Numbered from the stretch's first letter, positions 24,843 to 34,769 are shown. The stretch: DNA of 64,000 nucleotides from Roseburia hominis A2-183 (GCF_000225345.1 NC_015977.1:1099501-1163500); one strand, 5' to 3'. A program made the numbers and translations. Notes: a model not told the origin generated them from the letters alone.

Positions 24843-25632
24843 TGAATTCCGGCTTGCGTTTCCGGAAGACCGTGTAGTAAATAAAACCGGCGTCCTTTAA
24901 AATCTGAGGCACTTTCTCAAAGGCAAAGCCGACATGTTCCGGGGCATGGGCGTCCGCGCCGACCGTGATGATCTCACCGCCAAGCTCACGGTAGCGCGCG
25001 AGGATCTCCTCGCAGGGGTTCGGATGTCCCAGTCCGTATTTGAAGCCGCCGGTATTGATCTCGATGCCTTTCCCTTTTTCAATCAGAAGTCTTAGAATCT
25101 CGTCGATCACGTCGCTGTATCTGGCGTAGGTATAATTCTCGTTGCGCGTCGGACCGTAGCGCACGACATAGTCGATGTGACCGTAGACGTCAAAGTCATC
25201 AAATGCCCGGATGTTTTCCAGGATGGACTCAAAGTATTCGCGGTATCCTTCCTCCTCGGTGTGCGTCTTCCAGAATGGCGGAAAATACGGATCATAGCCG
25301 TGTACCACATGGGAGGAACCGATGACAAAGTCGAAGTCATACTGCGAGAGAATATCGGCATGCAGCGCTGCCAGATGCGGCTGGAGCCCCAGCTCGATGC
25401 CGTAGCGCACGCTGATCTGATCCCGGTACTGTTCCTGCATGGCGAAAACGGATGACGTGTAGTTCGGCAGGTCTAACAGGAACGCTTCCGGGTTGTCCGG
25501 ATAGTCGATGTCCAGATGATCCGTAAAACAGATGCCGGGGAGCTTTGCCCTGATTGCAGCGCGGATCATGTCCTCCTGCGGGGCGTCGCTGTCACCGGAA
25601 TATTGGCTGTGCATATGTGTATCCCATAACAT
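24826..25632 (-). CDS. PHP-domain histidinol-phosphatase-like protein
   Basis: A 268-residue PHP-superfamily phosphoesterase. Metal ligands typical of the family are visible: DTHMHSQYSGDS at the start, TDHLDIDYP, the glutamate in RYGIELGL, GSSHVVHG, DVYGHIDYV and VGADAHAPE near the end. The length and motifs match HisJ/HisK-type histidinol-phosphatases, which remove phosphate from L-histidinol phosphate. hisA lies elsewhere in the window (53 kb), so there is no operon support. Other PHP proteins hydrolyse different phosphates, hence caution about the substrate. It is followed upstream by a membrane protein gene on the same strand. Confidence 0.85.
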   Translation of the reverse strand: MLWDTHMHSQYSGDSDAPQEDMIRAAIRAKLPGICFTDHLDIDYPDNPEAFLLDLPNYTSSVFAMQEQYRDQISVRYGIELGLQPHLAALHADILSQYDFDFVIGSSHVVHGYDPYFPPFWKTHTEEEGYREYFESILENIRAFDDFDVYGHIDYVVRYGPTRNENYTYARYSDVIDEILRLLIEKGKGIEINTGGFKYGLGHPNPCEEILARYRELGGEIITVGADAHAPEHVGFAFEKVPQILKDAGFIYYTVFRKRKPEFIKIED

Positions 25633-25656
25633 AGAGATCTTCCTTTCTGTGTGAGT

Positions 25657-26670
25657 TTAATGGATCAGTTCGTTGAAAAATTCCGGGAACCCTACGCGGA
25701 ACTGTTTCTCGCGGATCACATATCTGCGGTTATCTGTGTGCAGGGTAAGCGTCCGGAGCCCCTGACTGCCGGAGGTACATTCAAGCTGGCGGATATCCCG
25801 GCGCAGCAGGGTTTGTGTCCGGCGGGGGAAACGGGAAATAACAATTTTTTCGCGGTCGTAGGTGATTTTCTGCAGACTGACATAAAACAGTGCCAGAACG
25901 GTGCCGACAAACGCGACCGGAAAGAAAAGGGCGCCGTAGAGCTTTTCTTCGCGGATGATCTGCAGCGTTCCCGAAATGCTTTCCCCGGAAAAAACGGTCA
26001 AGCCGAAAAACAGAAACATGACAACCGCATAGAGGATGAGGAGCGCGTAATATTCGCCGGTCCGGTAGCGCAGTGTTCCGCAGCCGGATGCCGCAGACAC
26101 CGGATTGTCGTACGGGGTGCTTTTTTGCTTTGCGGTGTATTCGGGACGGGTGAACCGTAACGATGCCTGATAAAATTGCCGGTAGCCTTCCAGATTCGCA
26201 TTTGCGCTGACGCAGCGGCGGCCGTTTCTGTCATACAGATCAAAAAAGTCCTGATTTTTGATCCGCATCTCAGAGATTTCATACCAGTGAATGGTCTGGT
26301 AGGGGCGGAACGGTTTCCCGATCAGAAGGATTTCTTCATTATATAGAACATGACGTGCCTGCATGGCGTAACCGCCGAGAAAGCAGACGACAACTAACAG
26401 GATGGTGATGCCGATGCATGAGAGCAGAGAGCCTATATCCGATGCCTCAAAACCGATGTCCTGATACATAAGCACCATAAAAAATGTGACGATACACGCG
26501 CAGAGACAGCCCAGGGCAGGGAGCAGCAGGACCCTGCCGCGGGAAGTGGCAAGCAGCTGCATGCCGGAACTCTCATAATCCCGCTGGCTGCGGCTTTTGC
26601 GAAACAGCGGCGTCGCGGATAATATAAGAACAAAAACAAACAAAATCAGTAAAAAAATAAGGTCTGACAT
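25657..26670 (-). CDS. membrane protein of unknown function with PH-like domains
   Basis: A 337-residue integral membrane protein, not recognised beyond resemblance to uncharacterised Lachnospiraceae families. Hydrophobic segments stand at the N-terminus (IFLLILFVFVLILSATPLF), near 50-70, near 80-100, near 210 and near 245. Two soluble parts look alike in pattern: LYNEEILLIGKPFRPYQTIHWYEISEM and YDREKIVISRFPRRTQTLLRRDIRQLE, both suggestive of bacterial PH-like beta domains after a membrane pair. The gene lies 24 bp upstream of the PHP gene on the same strand, so the two are probably cotranscribed. No function can be named. Confidence 0.75.
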   Translation of the reverse strand: MSDLIFLLILFVFVLILSATPLFRKSRSQRDYESSGMQLLATSRGRVLLLPALGCLCACIVTFFMVLMYQDIGFEASDIGSLLSCIGITILLVVVCFLGGYAMQARHVLYNEEILLIGKPFRPYQTIHWYEISEMRIKNQDFFDLYDRNGRRCVSANANLEGYRQFYQASLRFTRPEYTAKQKSTPYDNPVSAASGCGTLRYRTGEYYALLILYAVVMFLFFGLTVFSGESISGTLQIIREEKLYGALFFPVAFVGTVLALFYVSLQKITYDREKIVISRFPRRTQTLLRRDIRQLECTSGSQGLRTLTLHTDNRRYVIREKQFRVGFPEFFNELIH

Positions 26671-26851
26671 AAGAAAACTCCTCTTTGGTATGTTTACAGG
26701 TTACCAGAAAAAAGTATAACACAGCGGGCGTGCAGCGTCAGCAGATTTTCCGGCGTATTTTCAGATTTTGTATATTTTTCCGGAAAAGGGAAAAAAAACC
26801 TGTGATATAGTGAAAAATTTAACAAAGTGGCAATAAAGTGGAGAAAAAGGC

Positions 26852-26880
26852 TTGAACTTTCTATGGAAATTGGTTAGAAT
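26852..26880 (+). promoter_or_regulatory. sigma-A-type promoter of gap
   Basis: TTGAAC (26852-26857) and TAGAAT (26875-26880) with a 17-bp spacer. The leader of about 95 nt that follows holds a hairpin (GGAGCC with GGTTCC around AAGCATAAG/CTTGTGCTT, 26892-26929) that could stabilise the mRNA. The rest of the 311-bp gap upstream holds no gene. Confidence 0.7.
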
Positions 26881-26981
26881 ATAGGAAGCACGGAGCCAAT
26901 AAGCATAAGTACCTTGTGCTTGCCGGTTCCAGGGGATTTATGCCCGGCGATTACATTTACAAATTCTAGGAGGAATTAAAA

Positions 26982-27998
26982 ATGGCAGTAAGAGTAGCAA
27001 TCAATGGTTTTGGCCGTATCGGTCGTCTTGCTTTCAGACAGATGTTTGGAGCAGAAGGATATGAAGTAGTAGCAATCAACGATCTGACAAGCCCGAAGAT
27101 GTTAGCACACCTGTTAAAGTATGACTCATCTCAGGGTAAGTACGAGCATGCAGATGAGGTATCTTCTACAGACGATTCCATCATCGTATGCGGCAAGGAG
27201 ATCAAGATCTACGCATTCCCGGATGCAAATAACTGCCCATGGGGAGAGTTAAAAGTAGACGTTGTATTAGAGTGCTCCGGTTTCTACACATCCAAGGAGA
27301 AGGCTCAGGCTCATATCAACGCAGGCGCTAGAAAAGTTGTTATCTCTGCTCCAGCAGGAAATGACCTTCCTACTATCGTATACAACACCAACCACAAGAC
27401 ATTAAAGGCTTCTGATACCATCATTTCCGCAGCTTCCTGTACAACAAACTGCTTGGCACCGATGGCAGACGCTCTTAACAAATACGCTCCGATCCAGTCC
27501 GGTATCATGGTAACCATCCATGCTTATACAGGAGATCAGATGACTCTTGACGGACCGCAGAGAAAGGGTGACTTAAGAAGATCCCGTGCAGCAGCAGTCA
27601 ACATCGTTCCGAACAGCACAGGTGCTGCAAAGGCAATCGGTCTTGTTATTCCGGAGTTAAACGGCAAACTGATCGGTTCTGCACAGCGTGTACCGACCCC
27701 GACAGGTTCTACCACAATCTTAACAGCAGTTGTTAAGAAAGCCGGCGTTACAAAGGAAGACATCAACGCAGCTATGAAGGCAGCAGCAAACGAGTCCTTC
27801 GGTTACAACGAGGATGAGATCGTATCTTCTGATATCGTTGGTATGAGATTTGGTTCCTTATTCGATGCAACTCAGACCATGGTAAATCAGGTATCTGATG
27901 ATCAGTATGAGGTTCAGGTTGTTTCATGGTATGACAACGAGAACTCCTACACATCTCAGATGGTAAGAACCATCAAATACTTCTCCGAGTTAGCATAA
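26982..27998 (+). CDS. gap: glyceraldehyde-3-phosphate dehydrogenase, type I
   Basis: A 338-residue GAPDH. NAD site [16 protein letters not shown] is at the N-terminus, the catalytic cysteine is in [14 protein letters not shown] and the C-terminal [15 protein letters not shown] is standard. It oxidises glyceraldehyde 3-phosphate to 1,3-bisphosphoglycerate in glycolysis. Codon use is strongly biased to few codons, unlike the neighbours upstream, as expected for a very abundant protein. It has a good promoter, an AGGAGG site and its own terminator (28047-28080), so its level can exceed that of pgk and tpiA downstream. No CggR-type regulator precedes it. Confidence 0.98.
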   Translation: MAVRVAINGFGRIGRLAFRQMFGAEGYEVVAINDLTSPKMLAHLLKYDSSQGKYEHADEVSSTDDSIIVCGKEIKIYAFPDANNCPWGELKVDVVLECSGFYTSKEKAQAHINAGARKVVISAPAGNDLPTIVYNTNHKTLKASDTIISAASCTTNCLAPMADALNKYAPIQSGIMVTIHAYTGDQMTLDGPQRKGDLRRSRAAAVNIVPNSTGAAKAIGLVIPELNGKLIGSAQRVPTPTGSTTILTAVVKKAGVTKEDINAAMKAAANESFGYNEDEIVSSDIVGMRFGSLFDATQTMVNQVSDDQYEVQVVSWYDNENSYTSQMVRTIKYFSELA

Positions 27999-28046
27999 TT
28001 GAGAGAAAGAGATTGTTCTCGGACAATCACGTGATAGACTCAGAAA

Positions 28047-28080
28047 GGGGTCCGGTCTTTTATGGACCGGGTCCCTTTTT
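28047..28080 (+). terminator. intrinsic terminator after gap
   Basis: GGGTCCGGTC pairs with GACCGGGTCCC around a short loop and is followed by five T. Read-through could still feed pgk. Confidence 0.85.
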
Positions 28081-28112
28081 GACATTTTGCATATTAAAGG
28101 GGGACATGGCAT

Positions 28113-29336
28113 ATGTCATTAAACAAAAAATCCGTAGATGATATCAATGTAAAAGGCAAGAGAGTGCTCGTAAGATGCGATTTCAACGTACCGCTCAAGA
28201 ATGGCGAGATCACAGATGAGACCCGTATCGTGGCTGCACTTCCGACAATCCAGAAGCTGATCAACGATGGCGGCAAGGTTATCCTCTGCTCCCATCTTGG
28301 AAAAGTAAAGAACGGACCAAACGAGGGCGAGTCCTTAGCACCGGTTGCAAAGAGACTTTCCGAGAAGCTTGGCAAGGAAGTTGTATTTGTATCTGATTAC
28401 AACGTAACCGGAGAGGCAGCTACCAAGGCGGTAGAGGCTATGAAAGAGGGAGATGTTGTATTACTTCAGAATACACGTTTCCGCGGCGAGGAAGAGACCA
28501 AGAACGGCGAGCAGTTCAGCAAAGAGTTAGCAGATCTTGCAGATGATTACGTATGCGACGCATTCGGTTCTTCCCACAGAGCACATGCTTCCGTAGCAGG
28601 CGTGACAAAGTTCATCAGCGCAAAGGGCGGTTCCAACGTTGTCGGCTACCTGATGGAGAAAGAGATTGCATTCCTTGGCAATGCAGTTGAGAATCCGGTA
28701 AGACCGTTTGTTGCAATCCTTGGCGGTGCAAAAGTTGCAGACAAGTTAAACGTTATCTCCAACCTGCTTGAGAAGTGTGATACCTTGATCATCGGTGGCG
28801 GTATGGCTTACACTTTCTTAAAGGCACAGGGTTATGAGATCGGTAAATCCTTAGTGGACGACAGCAAGATCGACTACTGCAAGGAGATGATGGCAAAGGC
28901 TGAGAAGCTTGGCAAGAAGCTGTTACTTCCGGTAGACGCAGTGACAATCGCTGATTTCCCGAACCCGATCGACGCTCCGGTTGAGGTTGAGGTTTGCGAC
29001 GTTAAGAATATGCCGGCTGACAGAGAGGGCTGTGATATCGGACCGAAGACGGCTGAGTTATATGCAGAGGCTGTTAAGACAGCAAAGACCGTTGTATGGA
29101 ACGGACCGATGGGTGTATTCGAGAATCCGACACTTGCAAAAGGTACGATCGCTGTAGCAAAGGCACTGGCTGAGACAGACGCTACCACAATCATCGGCGG
29201 CGGCGATTCCGCAGCAGCAGTAAACCAGCTTGGTTTTGCAGACAAGATGAGCCATATTTCCACAGGTGGCGGCGCATCCTTAGAGTTCTTAGAGGGTAAG
29301 GAACTTCCGGGTGTTGTAGCAGCAGACGACAAATAA
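28113..29336 (+). CDS. pgk: phosphoglycerate kinase
   Basis: A 407-residue [18 protein letters not shown] gives the 3-phosphoglycerate site, SHLGK and the [10 protein letters not shown] segment are conserved, [13 protein letters not shown] and the C-terminal [13 protein letters not shown] form the nucleotide domain. It makes ATP from 1,3-bisphosphoglycerate. The ATG follows AAAGGGGGAC. Codon bias is strong, like gap. It lies between the gap terminator and a 14-bp hairpin that precedes tpiA. Confidence 0.98.
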   Translation: MSLNKKSVDDINVKGKRVLVRCDFNVPLKNGEITDETRIVAALPTIQKLINDGGKVILCSHLGKVKNGPNEGESLAPVAKRLSEKLGKEVVFVSDYNVTGEAATKAVEAMKEGDVVLLQNTRFRGEEETKNGEQFSKELADLADDYVCDAFGSSHRAHASVAGVTKFISAKGGSNVVGYLMEKEIAFLGNAVENPVRPFVAILGGAKVADKLNVISNLLEKCDTLIIGGGMAYTFLKAQGYEIGKSLVDDSKIDYCKEMMAKAEKLGKKLLLPVDAVTIADFPNPIDAPVEVEVCDVKNMPADREGCDIGPKTAELYAEAVKTAKTVVWNGPMGVFENPTLAKGTIAVAKALAETDATTIIGGGDSAAAVNQLGFADKMSHISTGGGASLEFLEGKELPGVVAADDK

Positions 29337-29347
29337 ATAACAAAATC

Positions 29348-29383
29348 CTGCTGTCGTGACGGTACAAAACGTCGTGGCAGCAG
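29348..29383 (+). other. intercistronic hairpin between pgk and tpiA
   Basis: CTGCTGTCGTGACG pairs along all 14 positions (with G-T pairs) with CGTCGTGGCAGCAG around an 8-nt loop. No T-run follows, so it is more likely an mRNA stability or processing element than a terminator. Confidence 0.65.
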
Positions 29384-29425
29384 ATACATAAATGGGATCA
29401 TTCTTAAGGGAAAGAGGATTTTAAA

Positions 29426-30175
29426 ATGGCAAGAAAGAAAATTGTGGCCGGCAACTGGAAGATGAACATGACTCCAAGCCAGGCAGTAAAGTTAGTAGAA
29501 GAGTTAAAGCCGCTTGTAGTAAGTGATGATGTTGAAGTTGTATACTGTGTTCCGGCAATCGATATCGTACCGGTTGTAGAGGCAGTCAAAGGTACTAACG
29601 TTGCAGTCGGTGCAGAGAATATGTACTACGAGGAGAAAGGTGCCTACACAGGAGAGATCTCTCCGGAGATGCTGGTAGACGCAGGCGTGAAGTATGTTAT
29701 CATCGGTCATTCCGAGAGACGTGACTACTTCAAAGAGTGCGACTGCATGCTGAACAAGAAAGTTAAGAAAGCATTCGAGCACAATCTGACCCCGATCCTT
29801 TGCTGCGGAGAGACATTAGAGCAGAGAGAGATGGGCGTTACTCTTGACTGGATCCGTCTTCAGATCAAATCGGACTTAAAGGATATTACCGCAGAGCAGG
29901 TTGCTTCCATGGTAATCGCATATGAGCCGATCTGGGCAATCGGAACCGGCAAGACAGCAACAACCGCACAGGCACAGGAAGTCTGCAAGGCAATCCGCGA
30001 CTGCATCGCTGAGGTATATGATACCGATACAGCTGAGAAGGTTCGTATCCAGTACGGCGGATCTGTCAATGCAGGAAATGCGGCAGAACTGTTCGCACAG
30101 CCGGATATCGATGGCGGTCTTGTAGGCGGCGCATCCTTAAAGGCTGACTTTGGAAAGATTGTAAACTATAAGTAA
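29426..30175 (+). CDS. tpiA: triosephosphate isomerase
   Basis: A 249-residue TIM barrel. The N-terminal GNWKMN holds the catalytic lysine, IGHSERR the histidine, and [15 protein letters not shown] the general base glutamate; YGGSV and GGLVGGASL bind phosphate. It interconverts dihydroxyacetone phosphate and glyceraldehyde 3-phosphate. The ATG follows AAAGAGGATTTTAAA. It is followed by a hairpin-T element (30234-30276) before the capA-like gene. Confidence 0.98.
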   Translation: MARKKIVAGNWKMNMTPSQAVKLVEELKPLVVSDDVEVVYCVPAIDIVPVVEAVKGTNVAVGAENMYYEEKGAYTGEISPEMLVDAGVKYVIIGHSERRDYFKECDCMLNKKVKKAFEHNLTPILCCGETLEQREMGVTLDWIRLQIKSDLKDITAEQVASMVIAYEPIWAIGTGKTATTAQAQEVCKAIRDCIAEVYDTDTAEKVRIQYGGSVNAGNAAELFAQPDIDGGLVGGASLKADFGKIVNYK

Positions 30176-30233
30176 TAGTTTAAAATTACAGGGAATCAGG
30201 ATCGCTGCGGAGCGGTACGATCATGGAACGGGG

Positions 30234-30276
30234 ACCCGCTTCTCTCTGCGGTAACAGGCGGAGAGAGACGGGTTTT
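30234..30276 (+). terminator. terminator between tpiA and capA-like gene
   Basis: A 16-position stem ACCCGCTTCTCTCTGC with GCGGAGAGAGACGGGT (one mismatch) and loop GGTAACAG is followed by TTTT. Confidence 0.8.
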
Positions 30277-30333
30277 CGTGAAAATTTGTAAGTGGTAATA
30301 TAAGAGAATTTTGAGTGACAGCGGAGAAAATGT

Positions 30334-31860
30334 ATGCCCAAAAAGTGCAAGGGAAAAAGAAATGCACTTGTAGTAACCGTGGTGGCTGTACTTCTGGGAG
30401 ATATTTTTGCAGGAGGACAGAATATTCCGGCACAACAGAAGACCTGGAATGCCGGAGATACAAAACGTACGCAGATGACAGAGAGCGCAACACAGAGAAT
30501 GGACCTGACAGACGCATTTGCAGTGATATTACAAGGTGCGACGAAGAAATTTATCGCAGGATATGCAGTCGATGATTCGTTTTTGATGTGGCTGGCTGCC
30601 AGATACGGAGATGAGAAGGTAGTGCGGATCGCGAGTGCCGTTCTGGATGGAACGGAGGATCCGGAAGTCTGGTATGACATTACCGGCAGCTCCATCCATG
30701 TACTGTGGTTGATGTATTGCAGGGACAGTGGTTTTCAGCAGTACCGGCTGCAAAATGTATACTGGAAAGAGGCCGGAGAGGATGGAAAGATCGTGCTCGG
30801 CTTTGCGGGTGACATCAATTTTGCCGACGACTGGTATACGATGGAGTATATGAACCGGCAGACGAATGGCATCTATGACTGCTTTTCGGAGGATCTGCTC
30901 TCGGAGATGCAGAACGTGGATGTGATGGTGATGAACAATGAGTTCACCTACGCAGAGAGCGGGAGCGTGGAGGCGGTTCCCGGGAAGGCATATACCTTTC
31001 GGGCAGATCCGGAGGATGTAGAACTCCTCTCTGTTTTTGGAACGGATGCTGTGACGCTTGCCAACAATCATGTGTATGATTACGGGGAAGAAGGACTGCT
31101 GTCGACCTTAGATTGTCTGCGGAAAGCGGACATCCCTTATACGGGGGCGGGCGAGAATCGAAAAGAGGCATCCAAGATCCTCTCTTTTGTGATCGGAGGC
31201 AGAAAGATTGCCATTGTTTCCGCCACACAGATTGAGCGGGCGACCAAGTATACAAAAGAGGCGACGGAGACGGAACCGGGAGTATTAAAGACCTTGAATC
31301 CTGCCGCATTTCTGGAGGTGATCCGGGAAGCGGACGCCACAAGTGATTATGTGATTGTGGAAGTGCACTGGGGAACGGAAGGCAGTCTGCACGAAGAAAA
31401 ATCCCAGCGTCTTCTGGCGGAGCTATATGCGGAGGCAGGCGCAGACGCGGTGATCGGCGGACATCCGCACCGGCTGCAGGGATGTGGTTTTACCGATGGT
31501 GTGCCGGTTGCGTACAGTCTCGGAAATTTCTGGTTTTCCACCGGGACGCTGTATACAACGCTTGCCAAGATTACGATCACAGAGGACGGCGCGGTGACAC
31601 TTTCCTATGTCCCGTGTATACAGAAGGGACTAGTTACAAGCATTCTGACAGAGCAGGATGATAAAGACGGGTTTTATCATTACCTGGCTGCAATTTCCGA
31701 TGACATCGGAATGGATGCGGACGGTAATGTTTATGATAAAACAGCGGGGGATTATCCTTCGCAGGTAATCGTGTACGATTCGGATACAAGCAAGACAAAG
31801 ATCCGCGGCACGACAGATAATGATGGGTATGCCATCGACATTGTTGGCAACCGAAAATAA
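30334..31860 (+). CDS. CapA-family (PGA_cap) secreted metallophosphoesterase-like protein
   Basis: A 508-residue protein with a hydrophobic N-terminal helix (NALVVTVVAVLLGDIFAGG) likely serving as signal or anchor. Residues 150-430 form a CapA/PgsA metallophosphoesterase-like domain: LGFAGDINFADDW, VMNNEFTYA, LANNHVYDYG, VEVHWGTEGS and GGHPHRLQG supply the expected D, N and H ligands. CapA is linked to poly-gamma-glutamate capsules, but no pgsB/C ligase genes are here, and most such proteins have other unknown roles. The gene sits between tpiA and gpmI, which it precedes by 17 bp, an unusual place for a surface protein. Confidence 0.88.
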   Translation: MPKKCKGKRNALVVTVVAVLLGDIFAGGQNIPAQQKTWNAGDTKRTQMTESATQRMDLTDAFAVILQGATKKFIAGYAVDDSFLMWLAARYGDEKVVRIASAVLDGTEDPEVWYDITGSSIHVLWLMYCRDSGFQQYRLQNVYWKEAGEDGKIVLGFAGDINFADDWYTMEYMNRQTNGIYDCFSEDLLSEMQNVDVMVMNNEFTYAESGSVEAVPGKAYTFRADPEDVELLSVFGTDAVTLANNHVYDYGEEGLLSTLDCLRKADIPYTGAGENRKEASKILSFVIGGRKIAIVSATQIERATKYTKEATETEPGVLKTLNPAAFLEVIREADATSDYVIVEVHWGTEGSLHEEKSQRLLAELYAEAGADAVIGGHPHRLQGCGFTDGVPVAYSLGNFWFSTGTLYTTLAKITITEDGAVTLSYVPCIQKGLVTSILTEQDDKDGFYHYLAAISDDIGMDADGNVYDKTAGDYPSQVIVYDSDTSKTKIRGTTDNDGYAIDIVGNRK

Positions 31861-31877
31861 AGAGAGAGGGAAGAACA

Positions 31878-33419
31878 ATGAGTAAAAAACCAACAGTACT
31901 GATGATCCTGGATGGATTCGGATTAAACGATAAGACGGAAGGAAATGCCGTTGCACAGGCGAAGAAGCCGAATATCGACGCACTGATGAAGGAATATCCA
32001 TTTGTAAAGGGAAATGCCAGCGGACTGGCAGTAGGTCTTCCGGACGGACAGATGGGTAACTCCGAGGTAGGACACTTAAATATGGGCGCAGGCAGAATTG
32101 TATACCAGGAGCTGACACGCATTACCAAAGAGATCAATGACGGCGAATTTTTCAGCAATCAGGCGCTGCTTGACGGTATTGCAAATGTGAAGGAGAACAA
32201 TTCTGATCTGCATTTATACGGACTTCTTTCGGATGGTGGTGTACACAGCCATATTACACATCTGTATGGTCTGCTCGAGCTTGCCAAGAGACAGGGCGTA
32301 AAGAATGTATACGTACACTGCTTCCTGGACGGACGTGACACGGCTCCGACTTCCGGTAAGGGATTTATCGAGGCACTGGAAGCAAAGATGGCAGAACTGG
32401 GCATCGGTAAGATTGCTTCTATTTCCGGACGCTATTATGCGATGGACCGTGATAACCGCTGGGATCGTGTGCAGAAGGCATATGATGTGCTGACCAAGGG
32501 CGAGGGAGAGACCGCAGAGAGCGCTGTTGCTGCAATGGAAGCTTCCTACGCAAAGGATGTGACGGATGAGTTCTTCGTACCGACCGCGATTACCGAGAAC
32601 GGCAAGCCGGTAGCGACGATCAAGGACAAAGATACCGTGATCTTCTTCAACTTCCGCCCGGATCGCGCACGTGAGATCACAAGAACCTTCTGTGCCGATG
32701 AATTTGACGGATTTGACAGAGGCGCGAGAAAGAATGTGAAATATATCTGCTTTACCGAGTATGATGTGACGATCCCGAACAAGGAAGTTGCTTTCAAGAA
32801 AGTGGAGCTTAAGAACACATTTGGCGAGTATCTGGCAGCGCACGGCATGACACAGGCAAGAATCGCCGAGACAGAGAAGTATGCGCACGTCACATTCTTC
32901 TTCAACGGCGGCGTTGAGGAGCCGAACGTTGGTGAGGACCGTATCCTTGTGAAGTCTCCGAAGGTGGCTACCTACGATCTGCAGCCGGAGATGAGCGCAC
33001 CGGAAGTGTGTGAGAAGCTTTGTGCAGCTATCCGTTCCGAAAAGTATGATGTCATTGTCATCAACTTTGCTAACCCGGATATGGTTGGACATACCGGTAT
33101 CATTCCAGCAGCCATCAAGGCAATCGAGACCGTAGATACCTGCGTTGGAAAGGCAGTGGAGGCATTAAAGGAAGTAGACGGACAGATGTTCATCTGTGCA
33201 GACCACGGAAATGCAGAGCAGATGGTGGATTACGAGACAGGTGCACCGTTTACCGCACATACGACGAATCCGGTACCGTTTATTCTGGTCAATGCAGATC
33301 CGTCCTACACACTCAGAGAGAACGGATGCCTGGCAGATATTATCCCGACGTTAATCGAACTGATGGGAATGGAGCAGCCGGCAGAGATGACAGGAAAGTC
33401 ACTTCTGGTCAGAAAATAA
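31878..33419 (+). CDS. gpmI: 2,3-bisphosphoglycerate-independent phosphoglycerate mutase
   Basis: A 513-residue alkaline-phosphatase-superfamily enzyme. LMILDGFGLN binds metal, the phosphorylated serine is S62 in GNSEVGHLNMGAGR, and the C-terminal NPDMVGHTG and CADHGNAEQM segments complete the manganese sites. It interconverts 3- and 2-phosphoglycerate. It lies 17 bp after the capA-like gene with GAGAGGGAAGAAC as ribosome site, so it is probably cotranscribed with it. Confidence 0.98.
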   Translation: MSKKPTVLMILDGFGLNDKTEGNAVAQAKKPNIDALMKEYPFVKGNASGLAVGLPDGQMGNSEVGHLNMGAGRIVYQELTRITKEINDGEFFSNQALLDGIANVKENNSDLHLYGLLSDGGVHSHITHLYGLLELAKRQGVKNVYVHCFLDGRDTAPTSGKGFIEALEAKMAELGIGKIASISGRYYAMDRDNRWDRVQKAYDVLTKGEGETAESAVAAMEASYAKDVTDEFFVPTAITENGKPVATIKDKDTVIFFNFRPDRAREITRTFCADEFDGFDRGARKNVKYICFTEYDVTIPNKEVAFKKVELKNTFGEYLAAHGMTQARIAETEKYAHVTFFFNGGVEEPNVGEDRILVKSPKVATYDLQPEMSAPEVCEKLCAAIRSEKYDVIVINFANPDMVGHTGIIPAAIKAIETVDTCVGKAVEALKEVDGQMFICADHGNAEQMVDYETGAPFTAHTTNPVPFILVNADPSYTLRENGCLADIIPTLIELMGMEQPAEMTGKSLLVRK

Positions 33420-33430
33420 AGAATAGAACG

Positions 33431-33466
33431 AGAAAAGCAGTCCCGGGGGAGGGGCTGCTTTTCTTG
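33431..33466 (+). terminator. intrinsic terminator after gpmI
   Basis: AGAAAAGCAG (33431-33440) pairs perfectly with CTGCTTTTCT (33455-33464). The T-rich arm itself serves as the T-stretch. Confidence 0.7.
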
Positions 33467-33476
33467 TGTTAGGATT

Positions 33477-33640
33477 CAGAAAACGGGGGGACCGTTTTCT
33501 GGAACATCTGCCCTGGTGGCAGATAAAGAGGAGTTATATGAAATTAGATAATTGCAAAAGTAGTGCTTTTGTCCTATCTACGCAGTTATTATAACTCTGG
33601 TACTAAAGTACGTCAAGGGAGAAACATGTATTTTTTTTAA
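33477..33640 (+). ncRNA. multi-hairpin structured region upstream of purC
   Basis: Three consecutive perfect hairpins are seen: CAGAAAACGG/CCGTTTTCTG (33477-33501, loop GGGGA), ATCTGCC/GGCAGAT (33506-33524) and a nested set of three helices GAGTTATA/TATAACTC (33531-33597), TAGATA/TATCTA (33545-33580) and CAAAAG/CTTTTG (33555-33571, loop TAGTG). GTACT-AA-AGTAC follows and the stretch ends in eight T at 33631-33638. There is no gene. It may be a small RNA between gpmI and purC, since the purC promoter lies further downstream. It does not match purine, ZTP, PRPP or other riboswitches by eye. Confidence 0.5.
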
Positions 33641-33771
33641 GACAAAATATGAATTAGGCTGTGTGAACAAGCCTATAAGTCACGCTAATGAAATAATGAA
33701 TATGTACAAAAATACTAATAAAAAGAACTCGATTTTCTATATCGCAGAAATGGTGTGAGCGGGTAAAAACA

Positions 33772-33801
33772 TTGACTTTCCAAAAGCGGCTGTATTATAA
33801 T
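33772..33801 (+). promoter_or_regulatory. sigma-A-type promoter of purC
   Basis: TTGACT (33772-33777) and TATAAT (33796-33801) with an 18-bp spacer, about 92 bp before the purC ATG. Confidence 0.7.
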
Positions 33802-33893
33802 TTTGAAGTACAGTGCAGAAATAGTCTGCGGAAGTGGGTAAAGCTGTAAATATCAACAAAAGAAGCCGGGAAGGCTTCGGAAAAGAGGATGAA

Positions 33894-34769
33894 ATGCAGG
33901 AATTTAAGCCGGTAAAAGAGGGAAAAGTACGTGAGGTATATGATAATGGAGACAGTCTGATTATTGTAGCCACAGACAGAATCTCAGCTTTTGATCATAT
34001 TTTAAAGAATAAGATCACAAAGAAGGGCGCAATTCTTACCCAGATGTCGAAGTTCTGGTTCGATTACACCAAAGATATCGTGCCGAACCACATGATTTCC
34101 GTGGACGTAAAGGATATGCCGGAATTTTTCCGGCAGGAACGTTTTGAGGGAAACAGCATGATGTGCCGGAAGCTTGAGATGCTTCCGATCGAGTGCATCG
34201 TGCGCGGATATATTACAGGAAGCGGCTGGGCAAGCTATCAGGAGAACGGCACCGTATGCGGTATTAAACTGCCGGAAGGACTGGTAGAGTCCGACAAGCT
34301 GCCGGAGCCGATCTACACACCGAGCACAAAGGCTGAGATCGGTCTGCATGATGAGAACATCTCCTTTGAGGAAAGCGTGAAAGTGCTGGAGAAGATCTAC
34401 CCGGGCAAAGGTGCGGATTACGCAGCACAGATTAAGGACAAGACGATTGCTCTCTACAAAAAGTGTGCAGAGTATGCATTAAGCAAGGGCATCATTATCG
34501 CAGATACAAAATTCGAGTTCGGTCTGGATGAGAACGGCAACGTTGTTCTGGGTGACGAGATGCTGACACCGGACAGTTCCAGATTCTGGCCGTTAGAGGG
34601 ATATGAAGCCGGAAAAGGTCAGCCTTCCTTTGACAAGCAGTTTGTCAGAGACTGGTTAAAGGCAAATCCGGACAACGATCTGCTTCTGCCGGAGGAGGTG
34701 GTAGAGAAGACCGTGGCCAAGTACAAGGAGGCATTTGAGCTTCTTACCGGAAAGCCGTTTCAGGCATAA
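33894..34769 (+). CDS. purC: SAICAR synthase
   Basis: A 291-residue phosphoribosylaminoimidazole-succinocarboxamide synthase of the longer type. KEGKVREVYDNGD is the nucleotide-binding opening, VATDRISAFDHIL and ECIVRGYITGSGWASYQ are signatures, and IIADTKFEFGLDE with DEMLTPDSSRFWP close the active site. It joins aspartate to CAIR with ATP. The ATG at 33894 follows GAGGATGAA; an upstream in-frame start at 33834 lies too near the promoter. It begins the purC-purF-purB group. Confidence 0.96.
   Translation: MQEFKPVKEGKVREVYDNGDSLIIVATDRISAFDHILKNKITKKGAILTQMSKFWFDYTKDIVPNHMISVDVKDMPEFFRQERFEGNSMMCRKLEMLPIECIVRGYITGSGWASYQENGTVCGIKLPEGLVESDKLPEPIYTPSTKAEIGLHDENISFEESVKVLEKIYPGKGADYAAQIKDKTIALYKKCAEYALSKGIIIADTKFEFGLDENGNVVLGDEMLTPDSSRFWPLEGYEAGKGQPSFDKQFVRDWLKANPDNDLLLPEEVVEKTVAKYKEAFELLTGKPFQA

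Noticed and set aside
33477..33800. Purine, ZTP or PRPP riboswitch before purC
   Set aside because: None of the conserved core sequences of these classes could be found; the region is kept as an unassigned structured stretch.
33834..33893. Longer N-terminus for PurC
   Set aside because: The added residues are not family-like, and the ATG at 33894 has a good ribosome site.
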